A stretch of 64,000 bases of DNA, taken from Chytridium lagenaria (Eukaryota; Chytridiomycota; Chytridiomycetes; Chytridiales; Chytridiaceae). The notes beneath the pieces were generated by a model. The model made no database searches. It saw only the letters and a list, made by a program, of their open reading frames with translations, and was not told the DNA's origin. Positions 33,605 to 42,990 of this stretch are shown in pieces. How positions within the stretch are numbered: the first letter of the stretch is position 1; each line of letters opens with the position of its first letter. The stretch spans positions 1 to 64,000 of the forward strand of contig JAHLKC010000167.1 of the NCBI GenBank assembly GCA_025449115.1. The letters run 5' to 3'. A program made the position numbers and the translations under genes.

Positions 33605-33996
33605 TAGACCCACTTTTAAAGATCACCACACATACATGCATCCAGCAATCCATTGATCCACACACATGTACTCAAATATCCTCTAGTTTACTTTGAGGGA
33701 TTCACCAGAATTCATTATCTGCGCAAACTCGTCACTCCTCAACTCCCACATTGGGGCCATCCCTCATGCAAGAACAATGTTGATCGCCGCAGTAACGTTT
33801 CATTCGTAAGCGTGACAGGTAGGCAACGCCTTTTCGAAAAAAGTATAAAAAGGAGCGAGAGTCAAACTTCTGGGAACCATTTACATTCCTCACTTTCTCC
33901 ACCGTAGCATCATAAAGAAAACCCTTCATTCTATCTACCCTACAGCAACTCCATTAAGCTTCCCATCATCTACCAACCTTCATCAACACTTTCAAC
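33605..33996 (+). promoter_or_regulatory. Conserved upstream region of family-X copy D with TATA box
   Basis: Almost identical to 36352-36754 and to the reverse complement of 30550-30900. It holds a TATA box (agtataaaaaggagcg, near 33842) about 150 bases before the ATG, an acgccttttcgaaaaaagt element with an internal TTCGAA palindrome just upstream, and a pyrimidine-rich leader ending ACACTTTCAACATG. Confidence 0.65.
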
Positions 33997-34874
33997 ATGC
34001 CCTTCTTTAACGCTCTAGCAACGTCCGCGGCGCTCGCTCCACTTTAGGCTCCTACATCGTTTCAAAGGGCCGATCACTGAAAGCCAAGATCCAAAACATG
34101 TTCAAGAAGACGTCACCTCATGACGACGACACCCGAGGAGCTCAAACCTCCAGCACCCCCGAAAGCCTCCATCTCAACCATTCTGGAGTTTCTCAACAAA
34201 CCACGGACAGGACACAGGCGGCTCCCGAAGATTTGCCCAACAAAGACGTCCCCTCAGTAGATGCGGCCTCAAGAGATCCTTTCACAAACACCATTTCATC
34301 CCAAACGTTGGCCACCACCAATTCCACCACCGCCCTCATTCCACACACTCAACCACCCCCATCCCCACCCAAAGACGACCTCTCCGCCCGCCTCTCAAAG
34401 GTCGAAGAAGGCCTCCGCGACGCCTCCCGTTTCGCCAACGAAGAAATGGCCAGCTCCCTCCTCGCCTTTATCCAAAAAACGTCCTCCGCAACCAGAAGCA
34501 CCACCATGGAGATATGCGACCACGAGATCCGTCTACAACAAAGTGCAGGCTGGACCTCCGTGTTCTACAACAACATCACGGACCTTCGCCAGCAAATCGA
34601 CAACCTCAAAGTAGAAAACTACTACCTCCGTCAAGATAGTCGGATTGCTATGGGTTTTGTTAGCTTACTATCGATGGAGATTCAAAGACTTCAAGGAAAT
34701 GCGGACCCTACTCCAATCGATTATGACCGATACCGCATTCCTTACACCCCTCCTCCCCCTCCTCCCGCCCCTGCTGCTACCACCACTGAGACTACGGCTA
34801 CAGCCAGCATTTCAGAGGTTCCTGCTGACGGCCCTGACGCTTCCTCCCAACAGTCGGTCCCTCCAAGCTCTTGA
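33997..34874 (+). CDS. Family-X copy D, one-base break near the N-terminus
   Basis: From 34098 (MFKKTSPHDDDTRGAQ) to the stop it is continuous and nearly identical to copy E, ending ASSQQSVPPSS. Upstream, the ATG at 33997 gives MPFF and then shifts frame because one C is missing from the run TTCTTTCAACGC seen in copy E (here ttctttaacgc). A start at 34098 would still give 258 residues, so a shortened product is possible. Segments are a basic N-terminus, a Ser/Thr-rich linker, a Pro-run, a KDDLSARLSKVEEGLRDASR coiled coil, LRQQIDNLKVENYYLRQDSR and a Pro/Ala/Thr tail. Function unknown. Confidence 0.6.
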
Positions 34875-35216
34875 TCGCATCTGATATTCCACCGCATCCA
34901 ATCCTCTTCAAATTTCTTTTCCTTCAACTCATCCTGCATCTCCAGTGTTCTTTTTAACACCCTCTATCCCCCATAACCTCTCTCATTGAAATATGCTCCT
35001 CTCGCTATGCTTCCAGATTAAATTAAATAAATACAACAATTCATATACGCAGACAACGTAGTTTCACTTTAAACTGAGAAACCACTACAGGATACAACCT
35101 CCCATTTATTTCGCTATCCAAAACTTAACTCCAAATAAAGTATCATCTTTCATAAAAAAAAAAAGAGCCAAGGTCCAAAACCAAATCCATCCTACATCCC
35201 ACCCCTTAATTCCCAT

Positions 35217-35921
35217 TCACAACCCCTCCTCCATCCCAAAATCCTCAAACCTCGGCTCCCGTCCCTCCTCAATAGCATCCAACCCCTCCGTCATATCCCC
35301 ACTCCCATACGCAAGTCCTTGCGTATCCGCCTCCTCTTCAAATTATCGTCAATCGAAAGACGAAGGCTGCGAACAGCGCCACGGACGGCAATGGGAGATG
35401 CTGAGGCGATACGACGGACGAAGGTGAGACATTCGGGAAGGAGAGAGGGGCCGGGGACGGATTTTAGGATGAGGCCGAGGGAGGCGGCTTCTTTGGCGTC
35501 AACGAGGTCGCCGGTGAGGATGAGACGGGAGGTGACCTACAAAGAAGAGGTGATAAAATGTTTAGATTATAGGGAGATGAAAAGTTCAAAGGGAACAGTG
35601 AATCAGGTGTTTAGATTATCGGGGTGACGAAGCGGGCAAAGCGAACAATGCACTCGAAGACACATATGAAGAACATGTAAATGAAGACGGATGAAAAAAC
35701 TTACGGAAAAAGAAAAGGGGAGCCATGATTATAAGTTATAGAGAAAGGGGAAAAGTAAAGAATTACCTGCGGATTCGTCACCCTCGGCACCATATGCATT
35801 CCTCCCATCCCAGGTCTCAAACCAATCCTCACAAAATTCAATCCAAAGCGTCCCATCCGCTTCGCCATCTCCCTGATATCACAAGCCAACGCCAAACACG
35901 CTCCCGCACCAATCGCATGTC
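35217..35921 (-). pseudogene. Truncated enoyl-CoA hydratase (crotonase) gene
   Basis: Matches the 3' half of the crotonase gene at 37970-39153: CLALACDIREMAKRMGRFGL, NFVRIGLRPGMGGMHMVPRV, an intron, then VTSRLILTGDLVDAKEAASL and GLAYGSGDMTEGLDAI. The 5' exons, including the oxyanion-hole Ala-Gly-Gly segment, are missing; the sequence stops abruptly at 35921 where a 40-base repeat array begins. A deletion of about 20 bases near 35335 also removes residues present in the full copy. It is a by-product of the tandem duplication and cannot make an active enzyme. Confidence 0.85.
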
Positions 35922-35930
35922 TAATGGTAC

Positions 35931-36044
35931 ATATTTCTCTTTGATACGTTTAATATTCGCAGACATGTATATATTTCTCTTTGATACGTTTAATATTCGC
36001 AGACATGTAGGTATTTCTCTTTGATACGTCTAATATTCGCGCGT
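35931..36044. repeat. Three 40-base tandem repeats at the duplication junction
   Basis: Copies start at 35931, 35971 and 36011 with an exact 40-base period (atatttctctttgatacgtt then taatattcgcagacatgt). The third copy runs straight into the start of duplication unit 2. A diverged single copy (tttctttaatgcgtttactattttcgcg) sits at the matching place before unit 1, near 33283-33312. Confidence 0.9.
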
Positions 36045-36351
36045 TAAATGTCGTTGACCTTGTCTATAATGAAACATATTTTGCTTACTCGTTCCTGCAT
36101 GTTGCTTTACATGTCGTTTTTACTAACCATTTCCACGCCCTTTTTTAATAACAATTCTCCGATAAACAAAAATAGAACCCGTTTTTTTTTTTACGACGCG
36201 TACAACTCCCGCAACAACCCATCCTTTTTTCACCCTCATGCCTGCAGACATGAACTCTCTGTTCCCGCATCCGGTGTCTCAATGCCAGAAACTACCGGAA
36301 ACGGCATCTGACAATTTCCTCTGACAATCCTAATACTCGTCAAAAATATGG

Positions 36352-36754
36352 GATAGGTAGACCCACTTTCAAAGATCACCACGCATACATGCATCCAGCA
36401 ATCCATTGATCCACACACATGTACTCAAATATCCTCTAGTTTACTTTGAGGGATTCACCAGAATTCATTATCTGCGCAAACTCGTCACTCCTCAACTCCC
36501 ACATTGGGGGCCATCCCTCATGCAAGAACAATGGTGATCGCCGCAGTAACGTTTCATTCGTAAGCGTGACAGGTAGGCAACGCCTTTTCGAAAAAAGTAT
36601 AAATAGGAGCGAGAGGTAAACTTCAGGGAGCCATTTACATTCCCGCTTTCTCCATCGTAGCAGCACATCATAAAGAAAACCCTTCATTCTACCTACCCTA
36701 CAGCAACTCCATCAAGCTTCCTATCATCTACCAACCTTCATCAACACTTTCAAC
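36352..36754 (+). promoter_or_regulatory. Conserved upstream region of family-X copy E with TATA box
   Basis: Same block as before copy D. The TATA box is agtataaataggagcg (near 36596), about 155 bases before the ATG at 36755, preceded by the acgccttttcgaaaa element. Confidence 0.65.
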
Positions 36755-37639
36755 ATGCCCTTCTTTCAACGCTCCAGCAACGTCCGCGGCGCTCGCTCCA
36801 CTTTAGGCTCCTACATCGTCTCAAAGGGCCGATCACTGAAAGCCAAGATCCAAAACATGTTCAAGAAGGCGTCACCTCATGACGACGTCGCCCAAGGAGC
36901 TCAAACCTCCAGCACCCCCGAAAGCCTCCATCTCAACCATTATGGAGTTTCTCAACAAACTCCCACGGACAGGACACAGGCGGCTCCCGAAGATTTGCCC
37001 AACAAAGACGTCCCCTCAGTAGATGCGGCCTCAAGAGATCCTTTCACAAACACCATTTCATCCCAAACGTTGGCCACCACCAATTCCACCACCGCCCTCA
37101 TTCCACACACTCAACCACCCCCACCCCCCCCACCCAAAGACGACCTCTCCGCCCGCCTATCTAAAGTCGAAGAAGGCCTTCGCGACGCCTCCCGTTTCGC
37201 CAACGAAGCAATGGCCAGCTCCCTCCTCGCCTTCATACAAAAAACCTCCTCCGCAACCAGGAGCACCACCATGGAGATGTGCGACCACGAAATTCGTCTA
37301 CAACAAAGTGCAGGCTGGACCTCAGTGTTCTACAACAACATCACGGACCTTCGCCAGCAAATCGACAACCTCAAAGTAGAAAACTACTACCTCCGTCAAG
37401 ATAGTCGGATTGCGATGGGTTTTGTTAGCTTACTATCGATGGAGATTCAAAGACTTCAAGGAAATGCGGACCCTACTCCAATCGATTATGACCGATACCG
37501 TATTCCTTACACTCCCCCCCCTCCTCCTCCCGCCCCTGCTGCTACCACCACTGAGAACACGGCTCCAGCCAGCATTTCAGAGGTTCCTGCTGACGGCCCT
37601 GACGCTTCCTCCCAACAGTCGGTCCCTCCAAGCTCTTGA
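36755..37639 (+). CDS. Family-X copy E, the intact member; unknown coiled-coil protein
   Basis: A single open frame of 294 residues with no intron. The first 45 residues are basic (MPFFQRSSNVRGARSTLGSY then KGRSLKAKIQNMFKK). A Ser/Thr/Asn-rich linker with NTISSQTLATTNSTTALIPH leads to a Pro-run, then KDDLSARLSKVEEGLRDASR begins a coiled coil. EMCDHEIRLQQSAGWTSVFY and LRQQIDNLKVENYYLRQDSR extend it, followed by MGFVSLLSMEIQRLQG, a YDRYRIPYTPPPPPP motif and a Pro/Ala/Thr tail ending QQSVPPSS. No signal peptide or membrane helix is seen, so a cytosolic or nuclear oligomeric protein is likely. I recognise no known domain. At least five copies exist between 27.7 and 37.7 kb, of which only this one reads through completely. 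Confidence 0.8.
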   Translation: MPFFQRSSNVRGARSTLGSYIVSKGRSLKAKIQNMFKKASPHDDVAQGAQTSSTPESLHLNHYGVSQQTPTDRTQAAPEDLPNKDVPSVDAASRDPFTNTISSQTLATTNSTTALIPHTQPPPPPPPKDDLSARLSKVEEGLRDASRFANEAMASSLLAFIQKTSSATRSTTMEMCDHEIRLQQSAGWTSVFYNNITDLRQQIDNLKVENYYLRQDSRIAMGFVSLLSMEIQRLQGNADPTPIDYDRYRIPYTPPPPPPAPAATTTENTAPASISEVPADGPDASSQQSVPPSS

Positions 37640-37969
37640 TCGCTTCTGATATTCCACCGCATCCAATCCTCTTCAAATTTCTTTTCCTTCAACTCATCCT
37701 GCATCTCCAGTGTTCTTTTTAACACCCTCTCCCCCATAACCTCTCTGTCATTGAAATATGCTCCTTTCTCGCTATGCTTCCAGATTAAATTAAATAAATA
37801 CAACTATTCATATACGCAGACAACGTAGTTTCACTTTAACAACTTCAGATTGGGAAACCACTACAGGATACAACCTCCCATATATTTTCGCCATCCAAAA
37901 CTTAACTCCGAATAAAGTATCATCTTTCATAAAAAAAAAAGAGCCAAGGTACAAAACCAAATCCATCCT

Positions 37970-39153
37970 ACATCCCACCCCTTAATTCCCATTCACACCC
38001 CCTCCTCCATCCCAAATCCTCAAACCTCGGCTCCCGTCCCTCCTCAATAGCATCCAACCCCTCCGTCATATCCCCACTCCCATACGCAAGTCCCTGCGCA
38101 TCGCCTCCCTCCACAACGCCCTCTCCAAATTATCGTCAATCGAAAGACGAAGGCTGCGAACAGCGCCACGGACGGCAATGGGAGATGCTGAGGCGATGCG
38201 ACGGGCGAGGCTGAGACATTCTGGGAGGAGGGAGGGGCCGGGGACGGATTTCAGGATGAGGCCGAGGGAGGCGGCTTCTTTGGCGTCAACGAGGTCGCCA
38301 GTGAGGATGAGACGGGAGGCGACCTACACAGAAGAGGTGATGAGACGTTTTGATTATAGCGGAGATGAAAAGGGCAAAGGGAGCTTCGCATAAGACATGT
38401 ATGAAGAATACGCAAATAAAGACGTATGAAAACACCAACGGGAAAAGGAAAAGAAAAAAGATGTTATGGGATTAAGCCATGATTAAAAGGTATAGAGAAA
38501 GGGGAAAAGTAAAGAATTTACCTGTGGATTCGTCACCCTCGGCAACATATGCGTCCCTCCCATCCCAGGTGTCAAACCAATCCTCACAAAATTCAATCCA
38601 AACCGTCCCTTCCCTTCCGCCATGACCCTGATATCACAAGCCAACGCCAAACACGCTCCCGCACCAATCGCATGTCCATTGATCGCAGCAATGACAGGAA
38701 CAGGAAGTTGTCGGACATGAAGAAACGAGGAGTAGAATGATCGCATGATCTCTGCGTTTCGAGGTGCAGGGGTTCGGGTACGTGCGCGTAGGAAGGCGAG
38801 ATCTCCACCTGCTGAGAAGGCGCGGCCGGTGCCGGTGAGGATGGCGCAGCGGAGGGTAGGGTCGTTGGAGAGAGTTGTGATGAGGGATTGGAATTCTGGA
38901 AAGAGTTAGTAGGGTGGAAAACGTGGAGTGTGTTTTTTACCTCGTCCCATTTCGGCTCCAAGGGCATTGAGGTTTTTGGGTCTATTGAATTGGATCGTCA
39001 CTACCTAATACCAACCATCATTTAGCATTTCCCTATATTAACACCTTGACTAAACCCAATTCATCATCAACTCACCCCAGTCTTCTTTCCATCAACCTCA
39101 TCCCTTTCCACCAAAAAGAAGGGTTCAGCAGTGGTCGTCGTCGCGGTCGTCAT
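37970..39153 (-). CDS. Enoyl-CoA hydratase/isomerase (crotonase) family protein
   Basis: Crotonases act on acyl-CoA thioesters, usually in beta-oxidation. The protein reads MTTATTTTAEPFFLVERDEV, an intron (about 39007-39078), VVTIQFNRPKNLNALGAEMG, another intron, then AILTGTGRAFSAGGDL, the first oxyanion-hole strand, and INGHAIGAGACLALACDIRV, the second. GRFGLNFVRIGLTPGMGGTH carries a Thr-Pro in place of the catalytic Glu of hydratases, and LPRVTNPQVASRLILTGDLV and AQGLAYGSGDMTEGLDAI follow. The first 20 residues could extend upstream to a start at about 39212 through a GGGG frame change, giving an arginine-rich mitochondrial presequence. A one-base shift is also needed near 38105. The exact stop depends on a T-run (37968 or about 37996). 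Substrate not predictable. Confidence 0.85.
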
Positions 39154-39240
39154 CCTCCTCACAACCCCACTCCCAATCCAAACTTGACTCCAACCAACCT
39201 CAACGCCATCATGATCAATTTTTTTCTATAGTTTTTCTAC

Positions 39241-39624
39241 ATGACATCCATCCCTCAACTCTACCGTTCATTCCTAAAGGTACGTACACACACATGCAGA
39301 CACACAACCTCCCAACATACCTCTAAGAGACTCATTAAAAAGCTTGCCTCTCGTCTCCCTACCCCTGAACGTCGATCCCTGATCCGTCGTAGAGTTATCC
39401 ATGATTTCAGACAACCACTAGAAAGCGATGAAGCGTTGGACTTTAGAGTGCGGCTTGCGGAATCGCAGTTGGAGAATCTTAAGGTCCAGGTGGATCATTT
39501 AACGGAACTCGCCGCAAGACCAAAGGGAGAATTGCTGATACCTGTGGATATATATAGAAAGGACGGAGCCGTGTCGTTTGGGAGGTTCGGGACGTTTGTG
39601 AAAGGGGAAAAGAGGAGACGATGA
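39241..39624 (+). CDS. LYR-motif mitochondrial protein
   Basis: The N-terminus MTSIPQLYRSFLK has the LYR tripeptide that opens the first helix of LYRM proteins, which are small mitochondrial factors for Fe-S cluster delivery or respiratory-complex assembly. A 48-base intron (39280-39327, gtacgt..ctaag) should be removed; because it is a multiple of three and contains no stop, the unspliced frame stays open. After splicing, LYRSFLKRLIKKLASRLPTP is followed by RRSLIRRRVIHDFRQ, a basic second helix typical of the family, then LRLAESQLENLKVQVDHLTE-like coiled coil. The spliced product is about 111 residues. The particular LYRM subgroup cannot be assigned. It lies head to head with the crotonase gene, with starts about 90 bases apart. 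Confidence 0.65.
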   Translation: MTSIPQLYRSFLKVRTHTCRHTTSQHTSKRLIKKLASRLPTPERRSLIRRRVIHDFRQPLESDEALDFRVRLAESQLENLKVQVDHLTELAARPKGELLIPVDIYRKDGAVSFGRFGTFVKGEKRRR

Positions 39625-40259
39625 TTTGGGATACCACATTTCAAATGGACATGTACATAGACGCAAATAAATTATATACACTAGCGATCGCATCCCTAAT
39701 TCCTAAAAACGTCATTTGGAAGAAAGGGAAAGAAAGGAATATATTTTTCCTACTAAACAACAGTGACCACACTGATAATCACATCCAAGAAAAAGAATAC
39801 AGCAGATAATTAACGAGCAACAAAAGAAAGTGAAAAGGCAAAAAGTAACAAGTGGAACGCATAAAAACAAGAACACGGCTTGAAACCATGTCGCCCAAAG
39901 GGCTGGGGCCGTCAAAGAATACTGAAAGAATGGGTAAAAGGCAAAACGGGATGTCTTTGCTTTACAAGGTAATGTAAATGGGAATAGGTTATATGTGAAC
40001 GAACGTTGGCGGAATCACAATGAATCACAATGCCTCAAATCTCGAGGGAAGTGGGGACAAAAGGGATTGAGCGTAAATAAAAAGTAAAAAACTACAAAAT
40101 ACAACAAAAAAAGTAGGTTAAAAAGACGATGTTCTTTTATCCTGACTAATACATAATCTATGTGTTAGGAAAGAGAAAAGAACAATTTAAAACAACCCAA
40201 ATGGGAAAGCGAATGAATGTGTAGAAGGGTGCAGATAGGACATTTTTAAAAAATATCCC
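39625..40259. other. Convergent 3' region
   Basis: A-rich region between two convergent genes. No coding sequence is supported; minus-strand frames near 39700-39915 translate T-rich tracts. Confidence 0.5.
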
Positions 40260-41879
40260 TTAAACCGGGTTAGTCGCCTTGGCGGCCGAGGACCTGACCC
40301 AGCGAAGGTGACCCCTGTCCCAGTTCCACTGCTGCCTCGAGGTCTCCGCGTCGGGAGGATACCTCGATCCGGGCGATGCGGGCCTAGGGCTAGTAGCTCC
40401 GTCAGTGGCGTTGCCCTCCTCGGTACCATCCTCCTTCATCCTCTGCCAATTTCCAGCACCACCTGCGGCATCAGCATTAGACTCATCGCCATCCGCACCA
40501 CCCGCAATGACACGCCGCGCACTGAGGACACCACGGGAAAGGTTGCGGCGCTTGAGATTGCGACGGCGGACGACAAACATAGTCAAGGCAAGGGCGGCAA
40601 AGATGGTGATCAGAACGGCGAAACCAATAAGAAGACCACGAGCCCAGGGGCGGTCGACAGGGGATGTGGGAGCTTGGGATCCAGCGTCGTCATTAACAAC
40701 GTGGCTTCCAGCGCATTCGCGGATGGAGGAAGGGTTGCAAGTCATAGGAAGAGCATTGTCAGGTGCGCGGCAAGTCAAGTACGGCATCTTGCACATTAAC
40801 AAGTTTTGGGTCATCGGGGGAATAGTTCCAGAGATAGCTGTCATTTCAAGATCCCTGTTATTTGCAAGAGTAAGTATTAACGTATGATGACTATAGTAGG
40901 AAAAGGAAAAATACAAAAAGACTAAGGCAAATCAACTCACATGACTCTTAACTGCCGAAGGAGCGAAACACCGCCGGGAAGCGGTCCGTAGATAGCAATA
41001 TTGTTGGACAAATTCAACGACTGAAGGTTTTGAAGCTCCACAATGCTGACCGGCATGGCTCCAGACAAGTAATTGCGAGACGCATCCAAATGTGTCAATC
41101 TCCTCCAGTCTGCGACAGATCGGTCGATACTACCGCTCAAGTTCATGTGGGAAAGCTGGCTATAATAATAAGAAAAAGGGGAAAGATGAGTAAGTGAAAT
41201 CCGATACACTATCCGAAATCAATTGTAAACTAGACAGTAAAGACTCACAGGCGTTCGAGAGCCGGAAGATCTCTGGAAAGTTGCGGCCAAGGAATTACCG
41301 AGTTTGCAAAATCACATCCTTGGATAGAGCTAAATAGAATATATTTTAGCTCAATTGATCATTTTTGAAGTTAATAGGTCTTATACTCACAGCATCTTAA
41401 GCCTGGGGACTCCTGCCATATTAGGGAAGCTGCCTCCAGAGTGGCATCCAGGGTAGTAGTTAATCGAGCTGTACGATAACGAGTATGAGTTAGGCATACA
41501 AAAAAAAACCAACAAGGGTGTGAAATAGAGATGGAACTCACATGGAGCTCGCATACACATGGTTTAGCTGGTCCATTACACAACCAACAGCAACCTTTCC
41601 AGGCTGTGCCAAAGGGTCTTGGTCCCAAAGCTGCTCAAGCGTGACAGGAGCAGGTGCCGCAGAAGCATCCGGGACGGACCTGATGGACGAGCAGCACTGA
41701 ACAATGGATGACCATTCGGGAGTGATACGCATGGCCCTGAGAATACCGTAGATAGAGGAGCATTGTGCCGTGAGTGAGTTAGGGTCGGCGCCTTGGGTTG
41801 GGATAGGGACAAGGCTGTGCGAGATGGTGGATGTGGGGAAAATTGTCGAGGGTGAGGGGGCGATGGCAGTTAATGACAT
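40260..41879 (-). CDS. Leucine-rich-repeat receptor-like membrane protein
   Basis: Exons encode, in order: an N-terminal ectodomain with CSSIYGILRAMRITPEWSSI and paired cysteines (QCCSS), short LRR segments (FPNMAGVPRLKML), then plant-type repeats: LSHMNLSGSIDRSVADWRRL, THLDASRNYLSGAMPVSIVE, LQNLQSLNLSNNIAIYGPLP and LRVMDLEMTAISGTIPPM. A Cys-rich cap follows (CKMPYLTCR..CNPSSIRECAG), then one transmembrane helix (LLIGFAVLITIFAALALTMF) with basic stop-transfer RRRNLKRRNL and a Gly/Asp/Ser-rich cytoplasmic tail without a kinase domain. Introns fall near 40858-40940, 41160-41250, 41330-41390 and 41470-41540. The start at 41879 (MSLTAIAPSP) gives only a weak signal peptide, so the true N-terminus may lie upstream. 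Such LRR single-pass proteins probably act in adhesion or sensing; ligand unknown. Confidence 0.75.
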
Positions 41880-42990
41880 TGTTGAAGTTTAGGAAGGCAG
41901 ATGGTGTTTGTAGTTTGGTGTGTTTAAATCTGTGTCCTGGGGGGGGAAAGTGTTGAGTTCGAGCGAGTTCTTTATCACTTGCAAAAGAGAGATGAAGAAA
42001 CGAAAGGTGTGCGGCGAGGGGATGTGGGGGCGAGAGGTGGGCAAGCAAGCATTTCTCAAGCAACCCTTTCACGAAAAGTCAATTTTTGAAAGTCCAGAAC
42101 AACTGGACATACTGACACCCCTGGTCTTCACGGCGGGGTTTTGACGGGCAGCCTCCTCGCTCTAGACCCTTCCTTCCAGACCACGCAGAAGACGCATACA
42201 AAGTCTTTTTTAGTATTTAACTTCCTCAAGCTCTCAAGAGACTGACGGCGATGGAGGGCAGGCTTATGCGGAAATTCCAAATCTCTTATCAATGAAGACA
42301 CCCAGTCTTCCATCTTGAAGACTATATCATACTCTTCTCCCATCATCCATTCTCAGCAGCGGCCTCCACACCATCTCGATCTTACACATGAAGAAGTATT
42401 TTTTAGCTCCTACCCCACGCAACACCTTTGCAGATACTTTTGCAGCCTCTCTACACCCCAAAGATCATATGCATCCGGCCGATGCTCACATCATTACTAT
42501 AATAGCGAGTAGTATCAGATGTGAGATGAAGTTGAAAGGTCCAATTCGCTCTCCAATGAGATGATAATTATTCCCCTGAACGATCGCGTCCTTCTCGAAT
42601 CGGCGTCCTCCTTGTTCATGCCACGCTTCAAGCACCCTTAATTGCAGATCAAGTATTCGACGTCGAGGTTACAATCTAATAATTTATAAACAAATATTCA
42701 AATGACATTTTTCTGTCCATCCACTTTAACGATTGAATGTTAACGCATGTCTGGTGGTTACTCAAGTCTGAACATCCTCATATAAACCTCATAAAAACCT
42801 ACAAAAAGTATGAAAAGTTCGCAGTCGCGCATCCGTGTGATGAAAACCCGTTTGAAGGCAGCAGAGTCATGAATTGGTATCTCAAGTTCTTTCATGCAGA
42901 ACAGACATAGACTTTAGCATGAATGTGCTTGGTACTGTGTATCACATTAGACAAATTCTTGTCATCACTTGATCTTGCGTTATTGAAACC
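41880..42990. other. Intergenic region between divergent genes
   Basis: About 1.1 kb without a supported gene. Frames at 41920-42144 and 42128-42346 have no recognisable domain. Confidence 0.5.

Larger units (their letters stand above)
33311..35921. repeat. Tandem segmental duplication, unit 1
   Basis: This 2.61-kb unit corresponds to 36041-38676 (2.64 kb). Both begin at gcgttaaatgtcgtt and end at aatcgcatgtc inside an enoyl-CoA hydratase gene. Each contains the same promoter block, one family-X gene and the 3' part of the crotonase gene. The offset drifts from 2730 to 2755 bases because of small indels. The coding parts are clearly more alike than the first 250 bases. Confidence 0.85.
36041..38676. 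repeat. Tandem segmental duplication, unit 2
   Basis: Second copy of the 2.6-kb unit at 33311-35921. Here the crotonase gene continues intact beyond the unit end, so this copy keeps the original right-hand context and unit 1 is probably the new copy. Confidence 0.85.

Noticed and set aside
35931..36044. CRISPR-like direct repeats
   Set aside because: The 40-base repeats are contiguous with no spacers, and the genome is eukaryotic.
27600..38700. The family-X island as a transposon
   Set aside because: No transposase, reverse transcriptase, terminal inverted repeats or target-site duplications could be found; only local copying and inversion are supported.
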